NCBI GenBank assembly: GCA_022559845.1
Contig: JAHNEJ010003546.1
Span: 212,481-276,480, forward strand
Direction of reading: 5' to 3'
Length of the DNA: 64,000 bases
From: Amorphophallus konjac
Taxonomy: Eukaryota > Streptophyta > Magnoliopsida > Alismatales > Araceae
Below, piece by piece: positions 47,301 through 58,798 of this stretch (its first letter is position 1; the number at the start of each line of letters is the position of its first letter). The position numbers and the translations under genes were made by a program. The notes under the pieces were generated by a model that saw only the letters and a program-made list of their open reading frames with translations, made no database searches and had not been told where the DNA came from.

Positions 47301-47681
47301 GTTTCCGGTTGGGGTTCCGCGGGATCCCTGCTGAGTCTCTATTTTAGATACTCATTCCCTACTTTTCAGGTGTGGCGGTTCTTCCTCGAGGTTCGAGGGT
47401 GCGGTGCAGAGGTTCTCAGCTGCCAGCACGCCGGGCCGAGTATTCACTTGGCATGTGGTACATTTCACTGCTTTAGGCTGTACTTTTTGTTGGACTGGAC
47501 TCTGTTGTAGCTGTAGTTGTTTATTTATTTCTGTTAATTATAGAATTGTCCTACTTTATTTCCTATTTCTTTGTGCTTCCACACTCCTTTTAGCCCTTCC
47601 GAGCTCTCCCGGCTTGTGGGCGGCGGTTCGAGTCTCGGGTTATCGGGTCTTTCCCGGTAATCGGATTCTCGGGTCGTTACA
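44301..47681 (+). repeat. 3' LTR of element A (3.4 kb)
   Basis: Aligns with the 5' LTR over its full length with scattered substitutions. It is 48 bases longer, partly because of an extra segment just before the palindrome array. TATA box at 44686-44693. Confidence 0.93.
45277..45839 (+). repeat. Palindrome array in 3' LTR of A
   Basis: Same 563-base array as in the 5' LTR with the same 26-base units. Some units are better paired here than in the 5' copy (CTGACGG-N12-CCGCCAC and GTGACGC-N12-CCGTTAC), others worse. Confidence 0.93.
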
Positions 47682-47875
47682 CGCAGGCTATTCTTGCATA
47701 CACAAGGAACGACTTCCCCAACCACTGACAAACACGTAGAGATCCAATCTCCGAACACAGACACAGGATATTCATTTAGAAATAATCAAACTGTGCACAA
47801 ATAGATACAATGAACTCAAGATGTACTCTAAAGACCGAAACACAGATAATCTATGAAGTGTAAAGCTCCCCCTTC
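47682..47875. other. Unclassified segment, right of LARD A
   Basis: Continuation of 37540-37972 after the target duplication. No feature of its own. Confidence 0.4.
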
Positions 47876-49113
47876 TGTAACGAACCGAGATCCGAGTACC
47901 GAAAAGGAATCGGCATGACTCGAACCTCGGCCTGCCACCCATGAGCCTGAAGACTCGGAAGGGTTAAAGGATGGTGTGAGGGTACAAGAGAAGCTAAAAT
48001 AACTACAAAACTAGCACAATAATCTATAAATAATACAGGAATTAAGATAAATAACCGCTAAACAGCTACAAGACCCAAAGTATCTCGTGTCCAATATAAG
48101 TACAGTAAATAGAAAGAAAAGTACAAGTACACGGGGCATACCCCGGCTCTGGCAACTGGCGACTAACCCTACCTACTAGAACCACGCTGAAACTCTGACG
48201 CGCCTCTCGACGATCCCGCCTCACCTGAAAACACAGGGGTGAGCCTCATTTCATTGGCTCAGTAGGGATCTCGCGAACCCCCATCTCGCACGAGAGAAAC
48301 AAGACAACAAGTACGGCAGAAGCAACAAGTAATAATAAATAAACGGAAAGGCTCTCTATAACTAACTGTACCGAACAAACCAACCCCGAACCGATGGGAA
48401 ACAAGTCCGTACCTGCAAGAAGACAGGAGCACCACCCACTAGAAGTAAAGCCGGATGCATCCCTGACGTCTTACACCACGCCTCAGTGTCTCCCTATGAC
48501 GCCCCAAGTAGAGACTGAGACACACAACAAGTACCACGAACAAGGACTAGCTGGGGTCACGCTCGTCAGCGCGGGTCCGACGCCCCCAACCACGTGCGCA
48601 CACACAGACCATGCGCTCTAGGTCAGATCCTCTAGCTGGTTCTTCCTTAAAGCCCGGACTCAGGCTGCACGAAGGGGCCCTACGGTAACCAACCTAACAA
48701 CCGTCTCTCTCGGGTTAGCCGCTCCACCACCCCCGGGTGGGTCAGCACAAGCGTGCTGTAAGAATGCTACGACTAGTGGACGTATCACTGGAGGTGAGAC
48801 TCGATTCACGGAAACCTCCGATTGAAAGGAAATGGAGTGGCAGTCCACCCGGGACTGCCCTTAGCCTGGCGGTCCTTCCTGGACCGCAAAACAGGCCTAA
48901 CGGTCACCCTGCGACCGCTAGGCTCAACCAAGCGGTCAAGCCATGACCACAAGGCGGCGAGCCACAAGGGGACAAGCGATCGATCGCCAGGCCGCTAGCC
49001 CAACCAAACGGTCCTCATTGGACCGCAAGACATAAAGAAACGGTCATGCCCTGACCGCAACCCCGCACGTGACTCCCAACGGTCGAAAACACGCATATCG
49101 ACGGTGCTTTGAC
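47876..49113 (-). repeat. LTR fragment of gypsy element D
   Basis: On the plus strand it begins TGTAACGAACCGAGATCCGAGTACC, closely matching the left end of the element B LTR (TGTAACGACCCGAGAATCCG), and continues with matching blocks (GACTCGGAAGGGTTAAA, CACGGGGCATACCCCGGCTCTG, CTAGCTGGGGTCACGC). The other end is lost where CACTA 2 starts. No primer site borders it, so it is the 3' LTR or a remnant of one. Confidence 0.82.
48839..49059 (-). repeat. Palindrome array in LTR D, geometry 7-7-7
   Basis: Six palindromes of 21 bases such as AACGGTC-N7-GACCGCA and GGCAGTC-N7-GACTGCC, starting at 48839, 48868, 48899, 48931, 49008 and 49039. The loop is 7 in each. A perfect GCGATCGATCGC lies between the fourth and fifth. 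Confidence 0.87.
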
Positions 49114-49756
49114 CACTACAAGAAAAGGCGATGTTTGTGACGGCCAGATTCCATCACAAATCTGTCTAAAATTCCGTCGAAAGTCACTTTTGAGATGGAT
49201 TTCAGACGGGTTTGGGACGGAATTTGGCTGTCTTATATTCCTAGTTACAAATTTCATACATATAAAATTCCATCTGAAATTCCGTCTGAAATTTAAGACG
49301 AAAAATTTTCCGTCTGAAATGTCGTCTCAAATAGTCCGTCTTAAATATCCTCCTAAAATCCGTCTGAAATTTCAGACAGAATTATTCCGTCCTTAGTTCC
49401 GTCGCCAACTTCAGATCTGGAATTTCAGACGGACTTAGTGCGTCGCTTTATCCGTCGCAAACTTCAGACGGATCCATCATAAAATCTGTATGAAACTTTT
49501 CTTATATTTTAATAAAAATTATGAGTTTTAGACGGACTTAAGCTCGTCTCTATTTCTGCCGCTAACTATAGATGGATCCGTCTCAAAATCCATCCGAAAT
49601 ATTTTTAATATTTTTTAAAAAATTTTTAATTTTTTTAAAATCTATTTAATTAAAAATACATCAAATATCACAATCAAACCAACGTACAAAAAATAAAACA
49701 CATAAGAAACTCAACAAATATCCTCTACATCATCCATATCCTCATCCTCCCCGCCC

Positions 49757-49793
49757 TACTCATCTCCTCTGTCGTCGCTCACAGAAGGATCCT
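49757..49793 (-). pseudogene. Acidic terminal exon remnant of CACTA 2
   Basis: On the minus strand an AATATAG acceptor opens a short frame EDPSVSDDRGDE ending in TAG, followed by further Asp/Glu codons in another register. The position between subterminal repeats and tandem array equals that of the 24587-24679 exon of CACTA 1. Confidence 0.4.
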
Positions 49794-49974
49794 CCTATAT
49801 TAAAAAAATAATAACATTCATTCATAGATAAAAAAATTAGTGCGAAGATAAATTAAATATTTCATTAGATTGCATAAATTCAAATCAAACATAATATCAA
49901 ATCAATAACAACATAGATTTTATAGACCCCAACTAACCTAGCTCTCATCAGTATTTTAAATTATTTACATTTAG

Positions 49975-51615
49975 AGAATTCAATTCTGAGCGCCGAACAT
50001 AAACCGGGTATCCAAATTGAAATCCGTCAGTTCTGACAAGTCACTTTCATCTCCCAGGTCGTGTTGGAACGATCGGCACGCTGATCAGATAGGTATTTCA
50101 GATTTTAGATCTCCCAACCCAACTTCTTTAATTTTTAACTAAGTGCATTTACAAAATGCACTTTTGAGCATCAGGCCCAAACCGAGTATCCGATTTAGAT
50201 TCCGCCAGTTCTCACAAGTCACTTTTACCTCTCAGATCGTGTTGGAACGATCGACATGTCGATCAGACATGTATTTCAAATTTTAGACCTCCTAACCCCT
50301 AGTTATCTGTCGTTTAAATTAATTACATTTAGAGAATGCACTTTTGAGCGTCGGGCCCATACCATATATCCGATTTGAATTCCGTCAGTTCTCACAAGTC
50401 ACTTTTATCTCCCAGGTCGTGTTGGAATGATCGGCACGCCGATTAGATCGGTATTTCAGATTTTAGACCCTCCAACCCCTAGTCATCTGTCTTTTAAATT
50501 AATTACATTTAGAGAATGTACTTTTGAGTGCTGGGCCCAAATCGGGTATCCAATTTGGATTCCGTCAGTTCTCACAAGTCACTTTCATCTCCAAAGTTGT
50601 GTTGGAAGGATCGGCATGCCGATCAGACCGGTATTTCAGATTTTAGATCCCCGGACCCGACTTCTTTAATTTTAAACTAAGTGCATTTACAAAATACACT
50701 TTTGAGTGCTGGGCCCAAACCAGGTATCCAATTTAGATTTCGCTAGTTCTCACAAGTCACTTTCATCTCGCAGGTCGTGTTGGAACGATCGGCATGCCGA
50801 TCAGACTGGTATTTTAGATTTTAGACCCCCGAACCCGACTTCTTTAATTTTAAACTAAGTGCATTTACAAAATACACTTTTGAGCATTGGACCCAAATCG
50901 GATATCCAATTTGGATTCCGTCAGTTCTCACAAGTCACTTTTATCTCCCAGATCGTGTTGGAAGGATCGGCACGTTGATCAGATCGGTATTTCAGATTTT
51001 AGACCCCGGGCCCGACTTCTTTAATTTTAAACTAAGTGCATTTACAAAATGTACTTTTGAGCGCTGGGCCCAAACCGGGTATCCGATTTTGATTCCGCCA
51101 GTTCTCACAAGTCACTTTTATCTTCCAAGTCGCATTGGAAGGATCGGCACACCGACCAGACCGATATTTTAGATTTTAGACACCCGGACCCGACTTCTTT
51201 AATTTTAAACTAAGTACATTTACAAAATGCACTTTTGAGCGCTGGGCCCAAACCGGGTATCCAATTTGGATTCCGCTAGTTCTCACAAGTCACTTTTATC
51301 TCCCAGGTCGTGGTGGAAGGATCGGCACGCCGATCATACCGGTATTTCAGATTTTAGACCTCCGAACCCGACTTCTTTAATTTTAAACTAAGTGCATTTA
51401 CAAAATACACTTTTGAGCGCTGGGTCCAAACCGGGTATCCAATTTAGATTCTGCCAGTTCTCACAAGTCATTTTCATCTCCCAGGTCATGTTGGAACGAT
51501 CAGCATGTCGATCAGACATGTATTTCAGATTTTAGACGCCCCAACCCCTAGTTATATGTCTTTTAAATTAATTACATTTAGAGAATGCACTTTTGAGCGT
51601 CGGGCCCAAACCAGC
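49975..51615. repeat. 178-bp tandem array of CACTA 2, part 1
   Basis: Ten unit starts (GAGCGCTGGGCCC or variants) at about 49988, 50167, 50346, 50525, 50704, 50882, 51059, 51237, 51415 and 51594. Units are about 80-90 percent alike and share TCAGTTCTCACAAGTCACTTT, GTGTTGGAACGATCGGCACG and GTATTTCAGATTTTAGAC with the CACTA 1 array. Confidence 0.94.
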
Positions 51616-53898
51616 TGTAACGACCCGAGAATCCGATTACCGGGAAGGCCCGATAACCTGAGACTCGTACCGCCACCCACGAGTCCGAAGACTCGGAAGG
51701 GTTAAAAGGATGGTGTGGAAACTACATAAGCATCACAGATAATTACAGAAATTAAACAGTTATAATATTAAGCAGGAAATAAATTAACATTTTACATGGT
51801 CCACAATAAAATAACAACAACAGCAACAGTAGTCCACGACTAGTACAGTGACAAGAAAGAAAAGTACAGCTACACGGGGCATCCCCCGGCTCTGACCTCT
51901 GGCACTACCTCTGGGCACCTGCACCACGCTGCGCTCCTGACGTGCTCCCCGAAGGTGGCGCCTCACCTGAAACACGGTGAAAACACGCAGGGAATGAGTC
52001 TCAGAACAAGACTCAGTAGGGATCACTCGAACCCTACCTCGAAAAACGAGAAACCACTACTCTAGCGGTAGGAAAGTACCTCGAAAAGGAAAGCCCTGTA
52101 CTCTACAGAACTAGACCCTACGGCACGCAAACCGACACACGTGCCGCGGTACGAGAAGACCGAAACTCAACAGTCGAACCGTCAAAACCCGAAGGTCGGA
52201 AACACACGATTGACAGTCTGACACTCCGTACTCGACAGGAGTACCACCCACTAGAAGCACAGCCGGTAGCGTCCCCTGACGTCTTACACCGCACCGCAGG
52301 TGAACTGCCTGACGTGGTAGGTCCTACCCGAGGCGCGAACACCGTACAAGTAACCACAAACAAGTGACTAGCTGGGGTCACGCCCGTCGACGTGGGTCCA
52401 ACCGCCCCCAACCACGTGTGCACACACAGACCACGCGTCCCAGGTCTGGCCCTCTGACCGGTTTTCCCCTCAGCCGGACTCTGGCTGCAAGACGTGGGGC
52501 CCAACGGTAACCGGTCCACAAACCGTCTCGAAAGGTCGGCCCGTACACCACTCCCTGGTGCGACTAGCACCCGCGTACTAGTAGGCTACGACTAGTGGAG
52601 GGTCACTGAAGGAGTAGACTCTCGAGTCAACGGAAAATGACGTCCGAATCCGACAACGTGTGGGAATCACCCCACGCACCAGCCCCGTCGCACGGTGACC
52701 ACGGTCGGAAAAGAAACAGACGCATTGCCCACGGTCAAACGCCTAACCGAGGCAAACGGGACTTCCGGACACCAAAGACACGGTCACGGAACTCCACGGG
52801 GTGCCCGGGGCGCACACACGGCCCAAGAGAAACACCCAACAATAGGCAAGATCGCGCTAGGGACACCTAGCGCGACAGGGAAGATCGCGCTATGACCCCA
52901 TAGCGCGACAGGAACCGCCTCCTGTTCATCTTCTCCGATGAACGCGCTCGGTTGGGGCGGCGCGACCTCCAAGAACGCGCTACTGGAGTATAGCGCGTTC
53001 TCAGTCCGCGGCCGAAAACGGTAAGAACGCCCAAAAATTCTAACCACGCCCCCATACCTCCATAGGAGAGGGGGAAAATAAAGGGGAAGACCCCTGGGGA
53101 CCCCTAGCATGATTCTAGGCCCTCAAAACACGAATCCATGCATTGAATCCATAGATCGGGCGAGCTCTCCCCAAATCATGGAAAAACCCAAAAACGCTCA
53201 AATGATCCCCTCTCGGCCTCCCCGCGGCCTATAAATCACGGAAAAGAACGGCATGAGACTAAGGAACGTCACCCTACCTCGATGGAGCGAATGCTCCGCC
53301 GGATCGATCACGAATCACGAAGAATGCTCGAAGCTTCACGAACTCCCCACGCTTCCCACGCTCGCCGCAAGCCCACGAGATCGCCTCACCGTCGCCCACG
53401 CGTCCGCGACGTCGCCCCGCCGCCGTCCGTAGCCGGAGAGGGGTTCGCCGCGTCCGAATGGGAGAGAGGGAGAGAGAGGAGGGCTCACGGTTGGGGAAGG
53501 AAGGAGGAAGAAGAAGAAAGAGAAAGGAGAAAAGAAAAAGAAAAAGAATTAGGGCTTTATAGAAAATCCGAATTTTCGGAAAAATACCGAAAAATAGAAA
53601 AATACATTTCTGGAATCCTCGGAACGCACCGATCGCAACGGTACCACTCGTGCCCGGGTGAACGGCTCAGTTAACCCGCAGCGAGCGTCCGAAGGAAAAG
53701 CCGAAACACACGCCGGGAATCAGAAAACACACGCAGAAAAGCCGCGGAACGCCTCCGGGCCTCCGAAACGACTCCGGATCGCGCCGATCCGAACACGAAA
53801 GATGTCCGAAACGAAATTTCGGACACAACAGAGCTGGACGCTCCGAAAACCAGATCCGGGACCCACGAAGAAGGATCCGAAAGGTCCGGGATATTACA
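51616..53898 (-). repeat. 3' LTR of element B
   Basis: 2283 bp, TG...CA ends on the plus strand (TGTAACGACC to ATATTACA). A TATA-like box CTATAAAG on the minus strand lies at 53555-53562. Confidence 0.95.
52852..52998 (-). repeat. Palindrome array in LTR B, geometry 7-10-7
   Basis: TCGCGCT-N10-AGCGCGA at 52852 and 52885 and ACGCGCT-N10-AGCGCGT at 52975 are perfect in the arms, with a degenerate fourth copy near 52940. Units are 24 bases. The other LTR has the same array at about 60035-60181, where the 52975 copy has lost its left arm. Confidence 0.85.
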
Positions 53899-53965
53899 GC
53901 CCTCCCCCCTTAAGGAATTTCGTCCTCGAAATTGAGAACAACCAACGGGGAAAGAAGAGGAAGAC

Positions 53966-56900
53966 TCACTCAAACAGATACGGGAACTGCTGACGCATCT
54001 CGTCCTCACGTTCCCACGAAGCCTCACCACCAGAGTGTCGCTGCCACACGACCTTTACAAAGGGAATGACCTTGTTCCGCAGGCGCTGCTCTCGCCTATC
54101 CTCCACGCGGATCGGAAACTCTGGGAGAGAAAGATCTGGAGTCGCCTCAGGCCAAACGGAAAACTCGAGCACATGAGAGTCATCGGGCATATACTTCCGC
54201 AACATCGAGACGTGGAACACGTCATGTACCGACGCCAACTCAGGAGGTAACTGCAACCGGTAAGCAACCTCACCGATGCGCTCCACAATCGCGAAAGGAC
54301 CAATATAGCGGGGACTCAGCTTCCCACGCCGTCCAAAACGCATCACCCCCTTCATCGGAGAAACTCTCAAGAACACACGATCGCCCACGGCGAACTCAAG
54401 GGGCTGCCTCCTACAGTCAGCATAGCTCTTCTGCCGACTCTGGGCCACCAACATGTTCTGACGAACCAGGTGCACAACCTCCACACATTGCTGCACCAAT
54501 TCCGGTCCCGTCAAAACACGCTCACCCACCTCAAACCAATCAAGGGGAGTCCGACAAGGACGCCCATACAGAGCCTCATAGGGAGCCATGCCGATGCTCG
54601 AATGATAGCTGTTGTTATAGGCAAACTCCACCAACGGTAGGTGATGAATCCAACTCCCCTGCCACTCCAGGCAGCAGGGTCTTAGCATGTCCTCCAAAGT
54701 CTGAATGGTCCTCTCAGACTGACCATCTGACTGTGGATGATACGCCGAGCTAAATGCCAACTCCGTGCCAAGAGCTCGCTGGAAACCCCTCCAGAATCCA
54801 GAAGTGAAGCGCGGATCTCAATCCGACACGATCGAAATGGGAACCCCATGCAACGGCACGATCCGCTCCACATACAGACGAGCCAACCTGGACACGCTCC
54901 AGCTGACCTTGACCGGTAACAATCGAGTCACCTTCGTCAGCCGATCCACTAGCAACCAAATACTGTCCTGCCCACTCGGGGTCCTCGGCAACCCCACCAC
55001 AAAATCCGTGGTCACATGGTCCCACTTCCAAGCAGGAACATCCAAAGGCTGGAGAGTACCTCCTGGTCGCTGATGCTCCGCCTTCACCTGCTGACAGATC
55101 AGGCACCTGGCCACAAATTCGGCAACATCTCTCTTCATGCCAGGCCACCAGAACTGCCTCCGCAAGTTCCGATACATCTTCGTCGCACCCGGGTGTACAG
55201 TGTACCTGCTCCCATGAGCCTCGGGAAACACCGCACGACGAACCCGTTCCTCCGCTGGGACGTACAACCTGCCACGAAACCTCGCAGCACCGTCCTCGCC
55301 GAGCTCTACGTCAGCCATAGCCAGAATCCGGGGCAACTCAGGGTCCGCATGCTGAGCCTCTGTCACCTGACGACGGATAGCAGGAGTGACAGTCAGACTC
55401 GCAAGCACTGCCAACCCTGGCTCCTGGGGAATCTTGAGCCTGAAAGATACCTCGGGCACTTGTTCCCAGAGCCTCCACTTCCTCAACATCAAGGTACTGA
55501 CCGCAACCTTCCTACTCAAGGCATCGGCGACGACATTCATCCTGCCCGGCTGATAAGACAGGGTGAAGTCATAGTCCTTCATGAACTCCATCCAACGCCT
55601 CTGTCTGAGGTTCAGATCTCTCTGCGAGAACACATACCTCAAACTCTGATGGTCAGTGAACACCTCGAACTTCTCACCGTACAGATAATGCCTCCAGATC
55701 TTCAGCGCGAAGATCACTGCTGCCAACTCAAGATCATGGGTAGGGTAGTTCTCCTCATGGGGCTTTAGCTGCCGAGATGCATAAGCCACCACTCTACCAT
55801 GCTGCATCAGAACAGCACCCAATCCAACGCCGGAAGCATCTGTACACACCACAAAACCTCCCGATCCAGAAGGCAAAACCAACACCGGAGCCGAGGTGAG
55901 CAATCTCTTCAGTTCACTGAAGCTCTGCTCACACTCCTCGGACCAAACGAAAGGCACATCCTTCCGCGTGAGCCTAGTCATCGGGGTCGCAATGCGAGAA
56001 AAATCCTGGATAAACCGACGATAATACCCCGCAAGCCCCAAGAAACTCCGGATCTCCGTCACTGACCTTGGCCTCGGCCATTGCATCACAGCCTCGACCT
56101 TGGCGGGATCCACGGAAATGCCATCACCAGAAATCACGTGCCCCAGAAAGTGCACCTCGCTGAGCCAAAACTCGCACTTGCTGAGCTTCGCATACAACTG
56201 GTGATCTCGCAACGTCTGCAGCACCACACCCAAATGGTACGCATGCTCCTCAGCAGACCGCGAATAAACAAGGATGTCATCCACGAAGATGACCACGAAC
56301 TGGTCCAAATACGGATGAAACACCCTCTGCATCAAGTCCATGAAGGCTGCTGGGGCATTGGTGAGCCCAAACGGCATCACCAAGAACTCATAATGCCCGT
56401 ACCTCGTACTGAACGCAGTCTTCTCCACATCGGACTCGCGAATTCTCAGCTGATAGTAACCGGACCGCAAATCAATCCGCGAGAACACTCGCGCAGACTG
56501 AAGTTGGTCGAACAAATCATCAATCCGCGGCAACGGATACTTGTTCTTAATGGTCACGTCATTCAGCTGCCGATAGTCAATGCACAACCGCATACTACCG
56601 TCCTTCTTCTTCACAAACAACACGGGCGCACCCCAAGGGGAAAAGCTCGGACGAATATACCCCTTGGCCAGCAGTTCCTGCAACTGCGCCCTCAGCTCCC
56701 TCAACTCAGCGGGGGCCATACGGTAGGGAGCCTTCGCCAAAGGTCCCGTACCAGGTACAACCTCGATCACGAAATCGATCTCCCGCTGGGGAGGTAATCC
56801 AGGCAACTCCTCAGGAAAAACATCGGGAAACTCGCGCACCACCGCAATGTCCTCGACATTCGGCTCCATCCGGTCAGACACAACCACGGACGCGAGAAAA

Positions 56901-58633
56901 CCCTGACAACCGGAATCAAGCAACCGACGGGCTCGAATAGCAGAGATAAGAAATCGAGAAGAGGCGGAACGGATACCTTGGAAATAGAAGGTCCGCTTGC
57001 TCGGATGCTGGAAGTAGACCCTCTTCATCCCACAATCCACCGCCGCTCCATGAGTCTCGAGCCAATCCATGCCTAGAATCACGTCGTAATCCCGAAGCTG
57101 CAACGCATACAACCTGCCTGGCATACTCCGCCCATCGATCCACACCGGAACCTGGTCGAAGCAATACAGAGTGACCATAAAATCACCCGAAGGCAACTCC
57201 ACTGCCAAATCACAGGACAACTGGGTCACCGGCTCCTCGACGCTCGACGTGAAATCCTCCGAAATAAACGAATGAGACGCGCCAGAATCAAATAAAATCC
57301 GAGCCGCACAACCCAAAATCTGAACGGTACCTTCCACGAGCTGCGACGCCACTGCCTCTGCCCTGGTCAAGTGCGTGATCTGGCCACGAGCCCTCTGCCT
57401 GCCTCCCACGCTAGCTGACCTGGGTAGTGGCGGATACTGTCCCTGCTGCTGCTGCTGCTGGGGAACCTGCTGCTGCGGCGGCCTCTGAGGACAGTCACGC
57501 GCCATGTGCCCTGGCTGGTCACACCGAAAACAGATAATCGGCGCCGTGCACTGTCTGCCTGGGTGGGTCCCACCACACCGTGGACAAGATCCTCGCGATC
57601 CACCCACTGATCCCTGACGCTGCAAAGGAATCGGCTGCTGTACACTGCCCGATGAAGCCTGCCCCTGATCTCTGGACTTCGTCTTGCCGAACCCCTTCTT
57701 GAAGAACTTCTTGACCTTCGAGCCGAAGGACGCAGATCCTGTCACCGAAGCTGCATGTGCCGGCACTCCTGAACCACTCATCGCATGTTGGAAGGAACCC
57801 TGCTGCTGGGTAGCCGACTGCTGGCTGCGACCTGACACAGACTGCCCCTGGCTGATCGGTCCTCGAGTCCTCTGCATATCCATCTCCAAGGAAATCGCAA
57901 CACGAGACGCCATCTCTAGATCAGTGGTTCCATTCGCGATCAAATGGTGCCTCAGCTCCAACCTCAAGCCCTGCATAAACTGCGTGGTCCTCACTCTCTC
58001 ATGCTCCATGATATGAGGTGCATACCGACCCAGCTCGACAAATCGGGCCCTATACTGCAACACGGACATGTCACCCTGCACCAGCTCCAGAAACTCCCGC
58101 ATCCGCTGCGTAGCAACAACATCTGGACAGTACGTACGCTCGAAAGCACTGACAAAGTCATCCCACTCGACCTGCTCAAGTGGGCGAAGCTGAAAGGATG
58201 TCTTCCACTCGGAAGACCACCACCTCCGAGCCGTACCCTGCAACTGGTTGTAGGCCAACACCACTCTGTCCTCGGCAGTACTCTTCGCAGAACTGAACAC
58301 CCGCTCCATCTCATCGAGCCAATCACGAGCCGCATCAGGGTCTGCCTGGCCACTAAAGTAAGGTGGATGGAACTGCATGAAGTCCCTCACTGCTCGGCCT
58401 GGCCCACCCCTAGCAAACGAGCCCTCAACAGCCTCTCCGCCAAACTGCTGAGACATGAGATGGTACATGCCACGGAAGAAATCCTCGGCCCCCGGAGCCC
58501 TCGCAGCATCCGCGGCCTCGGTAGCTCCCGGAACTCTGCTATGCTCCTCCTGGTCCCTCTGGACCCCCTGCTAGATCTCTTGACCTCCAGCCGACTGCCC
58601 CTGCTGAGAGCGAGAACTTCTCCTCGGCGCCAT
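53966..58633 (-). pseudogene. gag-pol: Gypsy B gag-pol polyprotein with two in-frame stops
   Basis: One frame runs from an ATG at 58633 to the stop at 53966. It is broken by TAG at 58571-58573 near the start of gag and TGA at 54818-54820 inside the integrase core. From the internal ATG at 58468, the order is Gag capsid; a CX2CX4HX4C zinc knuckle near residue 313; protease DSGA near 393; reverse transcriptase with FVDD near 728; RNase H (about 840-970); and an integrase zinc domain (about 1085-1125). After the TGA the same frame resumes with the rest of integrase and a C-terminal chromodomain-like region ending WEREDEMRQQFPYLFE. This tail is typical of Tekay-lineage chromoviruses, which target heterochromatin. 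Both stops fit C-to-T changes. The integrase stop removes the catalytic glutamate and targeting domain, so the copy is defective. Confidence 0.95.
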
Positions 58634-58798
58634 CCTCGCTCCTGAAGCACAAGACAGAAAAACACGGAAACGGCAATGTCAAAATAAACACACGGTGCCC
58701 AATGCCAGCGTCATCTATACATCATCGCTGTGGACTAGTGGACCACTACAATTACCTATGATTCTCATGTAATTCCACAACCGCGCTCTGATACCAGC

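Larger units (their letters stand above)
37973..47681 (+). mobile_element. LARD-like non-autonomous gypsy element A, 9.7 kb
   Basis: LTRs of 3333 bp (37973-41305) and 3381 bp (44301-47681) begin TGTAATGCCCCGGG and end GTTACA or ATTACA. Both flanks read CGCAG (37968-37972 and 47682-47686), a perfect 5-bp target duplication. The primer site TGGTATCAGAGC lies at 41308-41319 and the purine tract AAGGGGGCAGGG just before 44301. The 3.0-kb interior has no gag or pol. Large LTRs with a conserved but non-coding interior define large retrotransposon derivatives (LARDs). Its ends and primer site match the coding element B, which could supply proteins. Confidence 0.92.

Noticed and set aside
52118..52570. 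Open frame of 150 codons repeated at 59301-59753
   Set aside because: It is repeated because it lies in both LTRs of element B. LTR regions do not code and no domain is seen.
55016..55768. Plus-strand frame of 250 codons, and the 238-codon frame at 56081-56797
   Set aside because: Antisense shadows of gypsy B reverse transcriptase and integrase.
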